Of a stretch of 39,987 nt of DNA, positions 8,951-16,804 are shown piece by piece. Both the position numbers and the translations under genes were made by a program. Source of the DNA: Lachnospiraceae bacterium (GTDB lineage: Bacteria > Bacillota > Clostridia > Lachnospirales > Lachnospiraceae); NCBI GenBank assembly GCA_017392525.1, contig JAFOVD010000055.1, positions 1 to 39,987 of the forward strand. The letters are read 5' to 3'. Position 1 is the stretch's first letter; every line of letters begins with the position of its first letter. The notes beneath the pieces are model-generated. The model saw only the letters and a program-made list of their open reading frames with translations. It did not search any database and was not told the origin of the DNA.

Positions 8951-8979
8951 TTGACATTTTTTTGTCAAAGTCCTACTAT
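8951..8979 (+). promoter_or_regulatory. Promoter of the enoate reductase gene
   Basis: TTGACA (8951-8956) and TACTAT (8974-8979) with a 17-base spacer. The -35 box forms an inverted repeat with the following TTTGTCAA. Confidence 0.7.
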
Positions 8980-8991
8980 CAAGCTGTATAT

Positions 8992-9007
8992 TGTTTTAAT
9001 TAAAACA
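8992..9007 (+). promoter_or_regulatory. Perfect 16-bp palindrome, candidate MarR operator
   Basis: TGTTTTAATTAAAACA is a perfect palindrome starting about five bases after the predicted transcription start. Length, AT-richness and position beside a divergent marR gene fit a MarR operator that would block the reductase promoter. Confidence 0.65.
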
Positions 9008-9035
9008 TAATGGTTTTTACAAAGGAGGAAGAAAA

Positions 9036-11027
9036 TTGCGTTACCAAAAACTATTCACACCAATAAAAATTGGTTCGCTTGAGATTCCTAACCGCTATGC
9101 TATGGCACCTATGGGACCACTTGGTCTGGGTGACTGTGAAGGTGGCTGGAATCAAAGGGGTATTGATTATTATACACGACGTGCTAAGGGGGGAATCGGA
9201 CTAATCATCACCGGTGTTACTTTCAGTGATACTGAAGTTGAAAAGCCTTCATTTCCAAATACTCCAAATTCCACATACAATCCAGTACAGTTTGTCCGTA
9301 CCAGCCGTGAAATGACGGAACGAGTTCACGCCTATGGTTCAAAAATCTTTTTACAGATGAGTGGCGGATTTGGACGTGTTACAATTCCTACAAATCTCGG
9401 TGAATTCCCACCGGTTTCCGCTTCTGCTGTTCCGCATAGATGGTTAGACAAAACATGTCGTCCTCTGACTGTTGAGGAAATTCATGGTATCGTCAAAAGC
9501 TTTGGAAAGGGCGCTTACAATGCAAAGCGTGCGGGGTTTGACGGTGTTGAAATCCATGCAGTTCACGAGGGATATTTAATTGATCAGTTTGCTATCTCTT
9601 TCTTCAATGAGAGAAATGATGAATACGGTGGTTCTCTTGAAAACCGCTTGCGTTTTGCGCGTGAAATTCGTGAAGAAATTGCGCGTACCTGTGGCCCGGA
9701 CTTCCCTGTTGCTCTCCGTTACTCTCTTAAGAGTATGATTAAAGATTTCCGTGAGGGTGCTCTTCCAGGGGAAGAATTCGAGGAAAAGGGACGTGATATT
9801 GAAGAAGGTATTGAAGCAGCAAAACTTCTTGAAAAATACGGTTATGATGCCCTGGATGTAGATGCCGGTACTTATGATGCCTGGTGGTGGAATCACCCAC
9901 CAATGTATATGGAGAAAGCTCCATACAAGGAATTTGCAAAAATTGTAAAAGAAAATGTAAATATCCCTGTAATTATGGCCGGTCGTGTAGACAATCCTGA
10001 AACTGCTCTCGCCTGTATCGAAGAAGGAATCACTGATATGGTCTCTCTGGGTCGCCCTACTTTAGCCGATCCGGATATTGTAAATAAGATTCGTAGAGAC
10101 AAGGCAGAATTCGTTCGTCCATGTATCTCCTGTCAGGAAGGCTGTATGGGAAGAATTCAGACCTACTCTCTTATTAACTGTGCCGTAAACCCTCAAGCCG
10201 GTAAGGAGCGAATCAGCGATTACCGTCCAATCACAAAAGCAAAGAAAGTTCTAATAGTCGGCGGCGGTCCAGCCGGATGTGAAGCTGCCCGTGTTCTCGC
10301 AGAACGTGGTCATATTCCTGTTCTCTATGAAGCATCTGACCGTCTGGGTGGAAATCTGATTCCTGGCGGTGCACCTGACTTCAAAGAAGATGATATTGCA
10401 CTTGCTAACTGGTACCAGACAGAGTTAAATCGACTTGGCGTAGAAATTCACCTGAATACAAAAGTTGATGCTGAAACTGTTAGAAATGCAGACTTTGACT
10501 CTGTCATGATTGCAACAGGATCACGTCCTAAGATGTTTTCACTTGGAGACGATTCCAAGGTTTATTCTGCTGAACAGGTCCTTCTTGGACAGAAAGAAAC
10601 CGGTAACAAAGTCGTTGTTGTCGGTGCAGGACTTGTTGGTTGCGAATTGGCTCTTGATCTTGCTCATAAAGGCAAAGACGTCACTATTATTGAAGCTCTT
10701 GACAAGATCATGGCTGTGAACGGACCTCTTTGCAGTGCCAATAAAGAAATGCTGGAACAGCTTATCCCATTCAACAGAATCAAAGTTCAATGCAGTGCCA
10801 AAGTTACCGGTTTTAAAGACGGTATCCTCCGTGCAGAAGTTGGTTCTGAAGTAAAAGAATTCGATGCTGACAGTGTTGTTCTCTGCGTAGGATATGCCAG
10901 TGAGAATTCTCTTTATGAAGAATTGAAATATGACATTGACGAAATTTATCAACTTGGTGATGCCAAGAAAGTCTCCAACATCATGTACGCTATCTGGGAT
11001 GCATTTGAAGTTGCTAACCACATTTAA
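9036..11027 (+). CDS. Old-yellow-enzyme-type 2-enoate/2,4-dienoyl-CoA reductase (FMN, 4Fe-4S, FAD)
   Basis: A 663-residue NAD(P)H-dependent reductase of the BaiCD/BaiH, FadH and 2-enoate reductase family. Residues 1-340 are the FMN TIM barrel, with HAVHEGYLIDQF and NERNDEYGGSLENR. A 4Fe-4S motif C-x2-C-x3-C-x11-C begins near residue 362. An FAD Rossmann motif (VLIVGGGPAGCEAA) and an NAD(P) motif (VVVVGAGLVGCE) follow. Such enzymes reduce activated C=C bonds of bile acid intermediates, cinnamates, dienoyl-CoA or plant and drug compounds. The start is TTG at 9036, preceded by AAAGGAGG; no in-frame ATG fits. It is single-gene, with its own promoter, operator-like palindrome and terminator, divergent from a MarR regulator. 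This suggests a substrate-induced detoxification or electron-sink enzyme; the substrate is unknown. Confidence 0.93.
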   Translation: MRYQKLFTPIKIGSLEIPNRYAMAPMGPLGLGDCEGGWNQRGIDYYTRRAKGGIGLIITGVTFSDTEVEKPSFPNTPNSTYNPVQFVRTSREMTERVHAYGSKIFLQMSGGFGRVTIPTNLGEFPPVSASAVPHRWLDKTCRPLTVEEIHGIVKSFGKGAYNAKRAGFDGVEIHAVHEGYLIDQFAISFFNERNDEYGGSLENRLRFAREIREEIARTCGPDFPVALRYSLKSMIKDFREGALPGEEFEEKGRDIEEGIEAAKLLEKYGYDALDVDAGTYDAWWWNHPPMYMEKAPYKEFAKIVKENVNIPVIMAGRVDNPETALACIEEGITDMVSLGRPTLADPDIVNKIRRDKAEFVRPCISCQEGCMGRIQTYSLINCAVNPQAGKERISDYRPITKAKKVLIVGGGPAGCEAARVLAERGHIPVLYEASDRLGGNLIPGGAPDFKEDDIALANWYQTELNRLGVEIHLNTKVDAETVRNADFDSVMIATGSRPKMFSLGDDSKVYSAEQVLLGQKETGNKVVVVGAGLVGCELALDLAHKGKDVTIIEALDKIMAVNGPLCSANKEMLEQLIPFNRIKVQCSAKVTGFKDGILRAEVGSEVKEFDADSVVLCVGYASENSLYEELKYDIDEIYQLGDAKKVSNIMYAIWDAFEVANHI

Positions 11028-11031
11028 AACA

Positions 11032-11060
11032 AACTGCCAGTCAATGACTGGCAGTTTTTT
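11032..11060. terminator. Bidirectional intrinsic terminator
   Basis: AACTGCCAGT pairs with ACTGGCAGTT around CAATG, followed by six T on the plus strand. It lies between the reductase stop and the stop of the convergent glycosyltransferase, whose last codons it touches. Confidence 0.92.
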
Positions 11061-12777
11061 ATGCCCAGTATCCCCCCTGGGTATTTATCAAAATTTTCGG
11101 AATACAAAAAAAGTCTTTTCCCTCTTCTAACCCCAACTCTTTCAACTTAGGAATTGCTTTACCATCTTCAATTTCCGGCAATGCAAAAACAATAAATGTA
11201 CCTTTTTCTTCTGTTTTAATATCCTCAAATGAATGACATTTTAATCCACCTAATTTCTTACCGATATACGAACTGTCCGGATGAACAAAATAATCATTTT
11301 CATTTAAATGTAATAACGCAAACAGGTTCTGCATCGGAGTATTGTAATATCCGTAAAAAATCTTCTTTTTTCCCTGCGCAACTGCTGCCATAGCCCCCTG
11401 AGAGTTTTCAATCTTATCACTCAGATTTCTGAATCCATTTAGGAATTCGCTTTCTATAGCATCATACCCCCATGCAGTTCGTTCTTTCATGCTCATATAA
11501 TATTTTTCAAACTCTGAGGTATTATAAAAGTCAATAAACGGCTGTCCCATAAAATGGTAAACAACATTCTCACTTATTTTCACAGTTTTCTGCTTCTCAT
11601 ACTGTGTTGGCACATTCCATGATTCATCTAATAGCAATGTTGATGAATTGAGATAATAATTTAGTGCGTCCTGATCCGGTAAAGACGTTCTCGGATATTT
11701 TCTCAAGAACTCATGGGTCATTTCCAATAAATCACCCTTCTCTCTTATCTTCTCAAGATTCATCAAAAGTACACCGGAATTAAAATACCTGTCTTTTGAA
11801 ACATGCCCCTCTTGTATAAACTTCGGCAAATGAATTCCGTTATCGAAAATAATATCCTTCTTTGCAGCCAGTGAATAATTTGAAATATCTATATTCCATA
11901 ACTCTTTAATATCCCGATGAAACAGCAGATCTGCATCCAGATATATAATTTTCTTGTGATTTTTTAATACTCTTGGCATAATCAGCCGGAACATCGCTCC
12001 AATTGTATAATAAGAAACCCATTTATTCTCAGACATGAAGTCTTCTGCATTAAGCTTATGAAACTGAATATAACTACCAAAACGTCCTGCTGTCTCTAGC
12101 AGTTTCAATCTATTATATTCCGTCAACGTTTCATCATGAAAAATGTGGAAACACACCTTTGACTGTGTATTTTCCAGTATTGATTGAATTACCGTTCCCA
12201 CATATTTCGTATAATGACCACTCTTATCATACAGCCCAAATGCAACCTGAATAAATTCATCCTCGTTACATGCTTTCTCATCCATAACCTCATCGTAAAA
12301 GTCCGCTGCTTCAAGCAGATTTTTTCTAAGCATAAATGAGTCGTCTGTATCAAAAGACATTCGATTCCATAGCGTTGCAACCAGTCCCTTGGCCTTCATA
12401 TCTTTTTGCATACTCTCTGTTGGATAAACCACGCGTGAAACCGGTCCTAAGGGCTCTAAACTGTCATATGGAGTCGAGTCATGCATAAACAGTACAATCC
12501 TGACATTTTTGATACCACGTAGTTTCATCAAAAGAAGTCTCTCAAACTCAATACCATTTCCTGTAGGCAATTGCACCCCAACAACATCCGATGGCTCAAC
12601 AGCAGCAATAATTCCATCCAAACGCTTCCTAAGTTCGTCTAGCGAATCCGTTTCCACCGGATATCGATATATACCAAGCTCAAAAAAATCAAGCATCCTA
12701 GCAGCATAAGCTACCTTATGCTGTAAAGATGCCATCTCATTTTTAATCCCATATAGATTTGTAATATGAATCTTCAT
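11059..12777 (-). CDS. Fusion glycosyltransferase: Gtf3-like N-terminus plus GT8 domain
   Basis: A 572-residue cytoplasmic protein with three parts. Residues 1-150 (KIHITNLYG, FFELGIYRYP, KRLDGIIAAV, VRIVLFMHDSTP) resemble the N-terminal half of Gtf3/GtfC glucosyltransferases from serine-rich-protein glycosylation loci. Residues about 173-415 are a GT8 domain with the DxD motif D281-A-D283, FNSGVLLMN (332-340), LPDQDALNYYL and the H408/G411 pocket. Residues about 470-572 form a Rossmann-like tail (KKIFYGYYNTPMQN, GTFIVFALPEIED). GT8 enzymes use UDP-sugars, retaining mechanism. It is the last gene of the dlt-like operon, 26 bases after the carrier-protein gene, so it probably builds or decorates the glycan acylated by the other products. 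The half Gtf3 domain may bind acceptor rather than catalyse. Confidence 0.85.
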   Translation of the reverse strand: MKIHITNLYGIKNEMASLQHKVAYAARMLDFFELGIYRYPVETDSLDELRKRLDGIIAAVEPSDVVGVQLPTGNGIEFERLLLMKLRGIKNVRIVLFMHDSTPYDSLEPLGPVSRVVYPTESMQKDMKAKGLVATLWNRMSFDTDDSFMLRKNLLEAADFYDEVMDEKACNEDEFIQVAFGLYDKSGHYTKYVGTVIQSILENTQSKVCFHIFHDETLTEYNRLKLLETAGRFGSYIQFHKLNAEDFMSENKWVSYYTIGAMFRLIMPRVLKNHKKIIYLDADLLFHRDIKELWNIDISNYSLAAKKDIIFDNGIHLPKFIQEGHVSKDRYFNSGVLLMNLEKIREKGDLLEMTHEFLRKYPRTSLPDQDALNYYLNSSTLLLDESWNVPTQYEKQKTVKISENVVYHFMGQPFIDFYNTSEFEKYYMSMKERTAWGYDAIESEFLNGFRNLSDKIENSQGAMAAVAQGKKKIFYGYYNTPMQNLFALLHLNENDYFVHPDSSYIGKKLGGLKCHSFEDIKTEEKGTFIVFALPEIEDGKAIPKLKELGLEEGKDFFCIPKILINTQGGYWA

Positions 12778-12803
12778 AACGTCCCCCCTAATTACATTCG
12801 GAA

Positions 12804-13031
12804 TTAATCTTCCTGTAAACGCTCAATCATTGCAAGCATTGCTTCTGCCGAATTAAAGTTCTCCGGTGTCATCTCTGCTGCATCAATTGTAATATCATAT
12901 GCGTCTTCCAATTCGCCAACAAGCATAATAATTGTAAAAGAATCCAGAATATGATTATCAATTAATTTATCCTCATTTTCAAAATCAATACTGTCATCTA
13001 CTTCATTTAAAATTTCTAATAACTTATCCAT
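12804..13031 (-). CDS. DltC-like acyl/aminoacyl carrier protein
   Basis: A 75-residue acidic four-helix carrier protein. The phosphopantetheine serine is S31 in DNHILDSFTIIMLV, matching the LDSF motif of DltC. I choose the ATG at 13031 because GGAGAAAGG lies upstream; an in-frame TTG six codons earlier is less likely. It lies between the decarboxylase and the glycosyltransferase genes in the same operon as the adenylation enzyme, so it should be charged by that enzyme. It would serve as platform for decarboxylation and as donor for the MBOAT protein. No phosphopantetheinyl transferase gene is present in the window. Confidence 0.92.
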   Translation of the reverse strand: MDKLLEILNEVDDSIDFENEDKLIDNHILDSFTIIMLVGELEDAYDITIDAAEMTPENFNSAEAMLAMIERLQED

Positions 13032-13095
13032 TTCCTTGCCTTTCTCCAAAAACCTATATCTATAGTATCACTTTTCCCAATATATACCACACCTT

Positions 13096-14292
13096 TTATA
13101 AAAGCGGTGTATTGAAATGATACGTTTCAAACAGACGCCGTACCAGCTCCAAAACACCATCGCGGCTATATAGCACAACTGCCGGTAATTCGTGACTTAA
13201 GAACAGTGACATTCCTTCATATACGGAGTATGCTCCAACATTTTCAAAAATAACATAGTCACCCTTGTGTAGTTCAGATGACACATAATCACCAACCAAC
13301 ACATCATTTGTGGTGCATAGCGATCCATGAATTGCATAGTGAATCTGCTCTGTATCGGCTTTCGTATGCTTGCTTTTCTTAATTACATGCATATGTGGAA
13401 CATACATACCACGCAGCTGCCCATCATAGTGAATCTGGTGAATACCACCATCTACGATTACATAATTTCTACCATCGCTAACTTTCATATCGCGGATTTC
13501 TGTAATGTAATATCCGCAGTTATATGCCAGGGCACGTCCCATTTCCAGAGAAATCTTGCCGTTCCAGGTCATAGCCTCTAAATACTTTTTAAACTCCAGC
13601 AGCTCCTCTTCCGTCGTAACTGTTTCATCCTGGCCTTCAAAATATGGAACACCAAATCCTGTTCCATACTCGAGGTTGCAAACCTTTCTTCCGGTTTCTT
13701 CAAATATTTTCTGAAAGAACTTATCCAGCTTCTGAATCTCTTTTGCATGTTTGGAAAGCTTATGTTTCTGCGTTCCGGTAAAATAATGAATTCCATAAAA
13801 ATCGATGTTTTTCATCATATCAGAATTCAAAATAGCAATAATAGTCTCCTGATCCATCCCGAACTGTGCACAATTTAAGCGGAAATAAACCTTGGCGATA
13901 ATACCGTATTCCTCTGCCAGTTCACGGATAATCTTCAGCTGACTTTCAGATTCTACCGTATAGATTGCACGATCTTTGCAGTAATCCATAATTACGCGCA
14001 TATCCTCGCGTTTCTTTAAAACTCCGGAAATCAATAATCTCTCCGGCTGAATCCCCAATTCTGCACAAATCAGAAATTCACCATAGGAACACACTTCTAT
14101 ACGATCTGTCTTCTCAAGAGATGCCGCTGTAAGAAAGGGATTGGTCTTCATACAATAATTGATGGCTACCTCTCCTCCAAAAACCTGCTTAAATCTATCA
14201 TATCGCTCATAAAAAGCATCCACATCGAATACATACTGCGGAGTACCATAGTTTTCAATCGATTTCTGCAGTGTTTCATCCTGAATTCTCAT
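13096..14292 (-). CDS. PLP decarboxylase of the LysA/BtrK type, probably acting on a carrier-bound amino acid
   Basis: A fold-type III PLP enzyme of 398 residues. Visible motifs are the Schiff-base lysine K49 in INYCMKTNP, CSYGEF (68-73), GIHYFTGTQ (167-175) in place of HxHxGS, EYGTGFGVPYF (208-218), EMGR (250-253), the C326-x3-D330 motif (LCTTNDVL) and AYSVY (354-358). The GTQ and LCTxxDVL variants are those I associate with BtrK, which decarboxylates glutamyl-ACP in butirosin synthesis, and with decarboxylases beside AMP-ligase/ACP pairs in exosortase loci, rather than with true diaminopimelate decarboxylase. The ATG overlaps the ligase stop by one base (TAATG), and the carrier gene follows. 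Free-lysine synthesis is an alternative, but the context argues against it. Confidence 0.85.
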   Translation of the reverse strand: MRIQDETLQKSIENYGTPQYVFDVDAFYERYDRFKQVFGGEVAINYCMKTNPFLTAASLEKTDRIEVCSYGEFLICAELGIQPERLLISGVLKKREDMRVIMDYCKDRAIYTVESESQLKIIRELAEEYGIIAKVYFRLNCAQFGMDQETIIAILNSDMMKNIDFYGIHYFTGTQKHKLSKHAKEIQKLDKFFQKIFEETGRKVCNLEYGTGFGVPYFEGQDETVTTEEELLEFKKYLEAMTWNGKISLEMGRALAYNCGYYITEIRDMKVSDGRNYVIVDGGIHQIHYDGQLRGMYVPHMHVIKKSKHTKADTEQIHYAIHGSLCTTNDVLVGDYVSSELHKGDYVIFENVGAYSVYEGMSLFLSHELPAVVLYSRDGVLELVRRLFETYHFNTPLL

Positions 14293-15824
14293 TACTCAAC
14301 TACCTCCAGCTCAGTCAATACTTTTCGATCTACCTTGCCATTCTTATTCAGCAAAAATTCCCGCACATGGGAAAAACGATTAGGAACCATATATACCGGA
14401 AGAATCTCCTTTAATTCCAGATGCAAAGATTTCTTATCCTTGGTTCCACTATAGTAGGCGGTTATTCGCTGTCTCTTTTCATCATAGGAACAGATACTTC
14501 TCTCAACGCCTTCCACTGCATTGATTCCACGTTCAATCTCCTCTAATTCGATTCGATGTCCCATATGTTTAATCTGAAAATCCTTTCGACCGGCAAAATA
14601 CATCTCTGAATCTTCGGATATTACAGCCATATCACCAGTTCGATACATACGTACCACTTCACCCTCCTCATTAGTATAGCTTACAAAATGAAGGGCCGTC
14701 TGTTCCTCATTATGGTAATACCCATCTGCAAGAGATTCTCCCGTAACACAGATCTCTCCCGTTTTTCCAACCTCTGTAATCACTTGATTGTTCTCATCCA
14801 AGAGGAACACCTGTCTTCCCGGGAATGCTTTACCAAGAGGAAGCTTATCTTCTTTCCCATAAGTCCGATTCAACTCATAATAAGTGCAATTACATGTGAT
14901 TTCAGATGGACCATAGAGGTTTACGAATCTAGTTCTAGGGAGGTTTTCCTGCCAAATCATCAATTGCTTCATAGGCATAACTTCTCCTGAAAACATAACT
15001 CTCTGCAGATCATATGGCACACGATACTGAAATCCCTTTAGTCCGGAGATAATGCACAAGGCGGAAACGGCCCAGGTCAGATTTGTAACATGATTATCAC
15101 AGATATAATCGAGAAGTCTTGCCGGGGTTGAAAAATACTCTCTTGGAATCAACACAAGTGTTGCTCCCGTAAACAGAGCACTAAATATATCCTTTACGGA
15201 GACATCAAAATCAAATGGTGCCTGATTACCGATAATATCTCTCTCTGTAAAATGAAATATTTCCGTAAAATGTCCGATAAAGTCCAATACACACCCATGG
15301 TTAATCAGAATACATTTCGGTGTCCCGGTTGACCCGGATGTAAATACCCCATACAAAGGAGTACTTTTTGTGATTTTCTTTCGCATATCTGCAAGTTTAT
15401 CTGAGGATGCCACATTACTATTTAGCATCTCTGATAGAAGCATTGTCTTTCCGAAATACCCGCTTTTATTTAATTTTTCTTTAAACTGCTCATCCACGAT
15501 GACCAGTTTTGGATTCAATACATCTAATATCTTTGAAATTCGTTCTGCCGGTTGCTCCGGATTTAAATATGTGTAAAATCCGCCTGCATAAATGATACCC
15601 AAAACACCAACCATTAATTCCACTTGTTTTTCACAAAAAATAGCAATGGGATAACCGGATTCTTCCGGTTTTACAATCTCAAGAATCTTCCTGGCAGCAC
15701 ACTCACTACGTTTCTGTAATTCTTGCCAATTGAGAAAAATTGCAGGATCAATAACTGCCTTTTTCTGTCCGTATTTCTCTACGGTTTCCTCAAATCTATC
15801 TAAAATACTAATTTCACTGTGCAT
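14292..15824 (-). CDS. DltA-like amino acid adenylation enzyme (carrier-protein ligase)
   Basis: An ANL-superfamily enzyme of 510 residues that should activate an amino acid with ATP and load it on the carrier protein. Core motifs: FTSGSTGTPKC (161-171, with C where G is usual), NQAPFDFDVS (200-209, with the amino-group-binding Asp at 207), NLYGPSEIT (302-310), YRTGD, GRKDFQIKHMGHRIELEEIE and the catalytic lysine in NKNGKVDR. The resemblance to D-alanine ligase DltA is strong. However, the DltA segment FCGEVLP, whose Cys is linked to D-Ala preference, reads FSGEVMP here (S279), so the substrate may not be D-Ala. The gene is translationally coupled to the decarboxylase and follows the DltD-like gene by 10 bases. 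Confidence 0.9.
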   Translation of the reverse strand: MHSEISILDRFEETVEKYGQKKAVIDPAIFLNWQELQKRSECAARKILEIVKPEESGYPIAIFCEKQVELMVGVLGIIYAGGFYTYLNPEQPAERISKILDVLNPKLVIVDEQFKEKLNKSGYFGKTMLLSEMLNSNVASSDKLADMRKKITKSTPLYGVFTSGSTGTPKCILINHGCVLDFIGHFTEIFHFTERDIIGNQAPFDFDVSVKDIFSALFTGATLVLIPREYFSTPARLLDYICDNHVTNLTWAVSALCIISGLKGFQYRVPYDLQRVMFSGEVMPMKQLMIWQENLPRTRFVNLYGPSEITCNCTYYELNRTYGKEDKLPLGKAFPGRQVFLLDENNQVITEVGKTGEICVTGESLADGYYHNEEQTALHFVSYTNEEGEVVRMYRTGDMAVISEDSEMYFAGRKDFQIKHMGHRIELEEIERGINAVEGVERSICSYDEKRQRITAYYSGTKDKKSLHLELKEILPVYMVPNRFSHVREFLLNKNGKVDRKVLTELEVVE

Positions 15825-15834
15825 GTCCTAACCT

Positions 15835-16794
15835 CTAAATCGATTTAATACGCTGAATAGCCTTTTCCGATCTTGCATTATATTCCTTTAATAATTTATT
15901 CCAGGATTTTGCCACCTTCATATTTTGATGATCTTTCAACTGGAAATGCTCCTGAAGATACTGGCCTATAAAGTCCGTTGTCTTCACTCCACCTGCAGAA
16001 TTAAGATGGTCTCCTGCATCTCTGGTATCCGTTGCCCAATCAATCTGCATCTTATCATTTTCAAGATTCAAATCCACATAGCTAATACCAAGGCTCTCTG
16101 CCAAATCAGAGATTCCGTTATGCTTTGCATAATTGTAGTTCACCGGAGAAGGCGCAGAATAGAGAACCAACTGTGCCCCCTTATTCTGACACATCTTATT
16201 AATCTCCTCTACAATCTGCCGGTTTTGTTCACAAATAGCCTCCCTCTGATCTGTAGGTGCCATATAGTCACCTGCATTGCAAGGTTCAACATCTGAATTA
16301 ATCCAATACCCCTTAAAATTGTTATGAACTCCATGAAATGGAGATTTCCAACAATCATGATTTTTAATCAGTGGACAGTATTCAGACAGCGTTTCTGCAA
16401 TCTGTGCCTGAAGAGAATCATCCTCTTTATCGGCTCTAAATAAACTGTTTGTCTCAAGGAGCACAACCTTAGGACTCTGTGTCTCCAACGCCACTTCAAG
16501 TATATCTCGGCTTTCACTGAGTTTCGCCGCAGTTTGACCTGCCACAAAGCTTGTAATTCCATATTTTTCCCATAACTGCAGTGGAGAAACTGTCGTGTAG
16601 CTCTCACTATCTCCAATAACGAGCATATCCAACGAGTTTTTGTCTTCCACTTTCAGCATGGTATAGACACCATTTTTTGTGTTTGCCAGATTGTACTTCA
16701 CCATAAATTTAGGTGTCATAATATGGCCAAGTACTGCGATAATTGTTATTAGTAATGTAAAAAATGCGATATTATTCGCCAATTTCTTCTTCAT
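15835..16794 (-). CDS. DltD/AlgJ-like membrane-anchored SGNH protein
   Basis: A 319-residue protein with one N-terminal membrane anchor (NIAFFTLLITIIAVLGHIM) and an extracellular SGNH-hydrolase-like domain. Nucleophile motif: VIGDSESY, S63. The C-terminal Asp-His motif is RDAGDHLNSAGG. I choose the ATG at 16794 (MKKKL), with AGAGG upstream, over an in-frame ATG eight codons earlier that overlaps the MBOAT gene and lacks a ribosome site. In dlt and alginate-acetylation systems, such proteins partner the MBOAT channel and pass the acyl group to the extracellular polymer. Its position immediately after the MBOAT gene supports this. Confidence 0.85.
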   Translation of the reverse strand: MKKKLANNIAFFTLLITIIAVLGHIMTPKFMVKYNLANTKNGVYTMLKVEDKNSLDMLVIGDSESYTTVSPLQLWEKYGITSFVAGQTAAKLSESRDILEVALETQSPKVVLLETNSLFRADKEDDSLQAQIAETLSEYCPLIKNHDCWKSPFHGVHNNFKGYWINSDVEPCNAGDYMAPTDQREAICEQNRQIVEEINKMCQNKGAQLVLYSAPSPVNYNYAKHNGISDLAESLGISYVDLNLENDKMQIDWATDTRDAGDHLNSAGGVKTTDFIGQYLQEHFQLKDHQNMKVAKSWNKLLKEYNARSEKAIQRIKSI

Positions 16795-16804
16795 ATCTAA
16801 ACCT

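Noticed and set aside
10539-11021. 160-residue antisense frame inside the enoate reductase
   Set aside because: A shadow of the strongly supported reductase frame; no ribosome site or recognisable product.
13096-14292. Calling the decarboxylase diaminopimelate decarboxylase (lysA) because ddh is also in the window
   Set aside because: Motifs and the ligase/carrier operon context point to a carrier-linked decarboxylase; ddh is 20 kb away and in its own unit.
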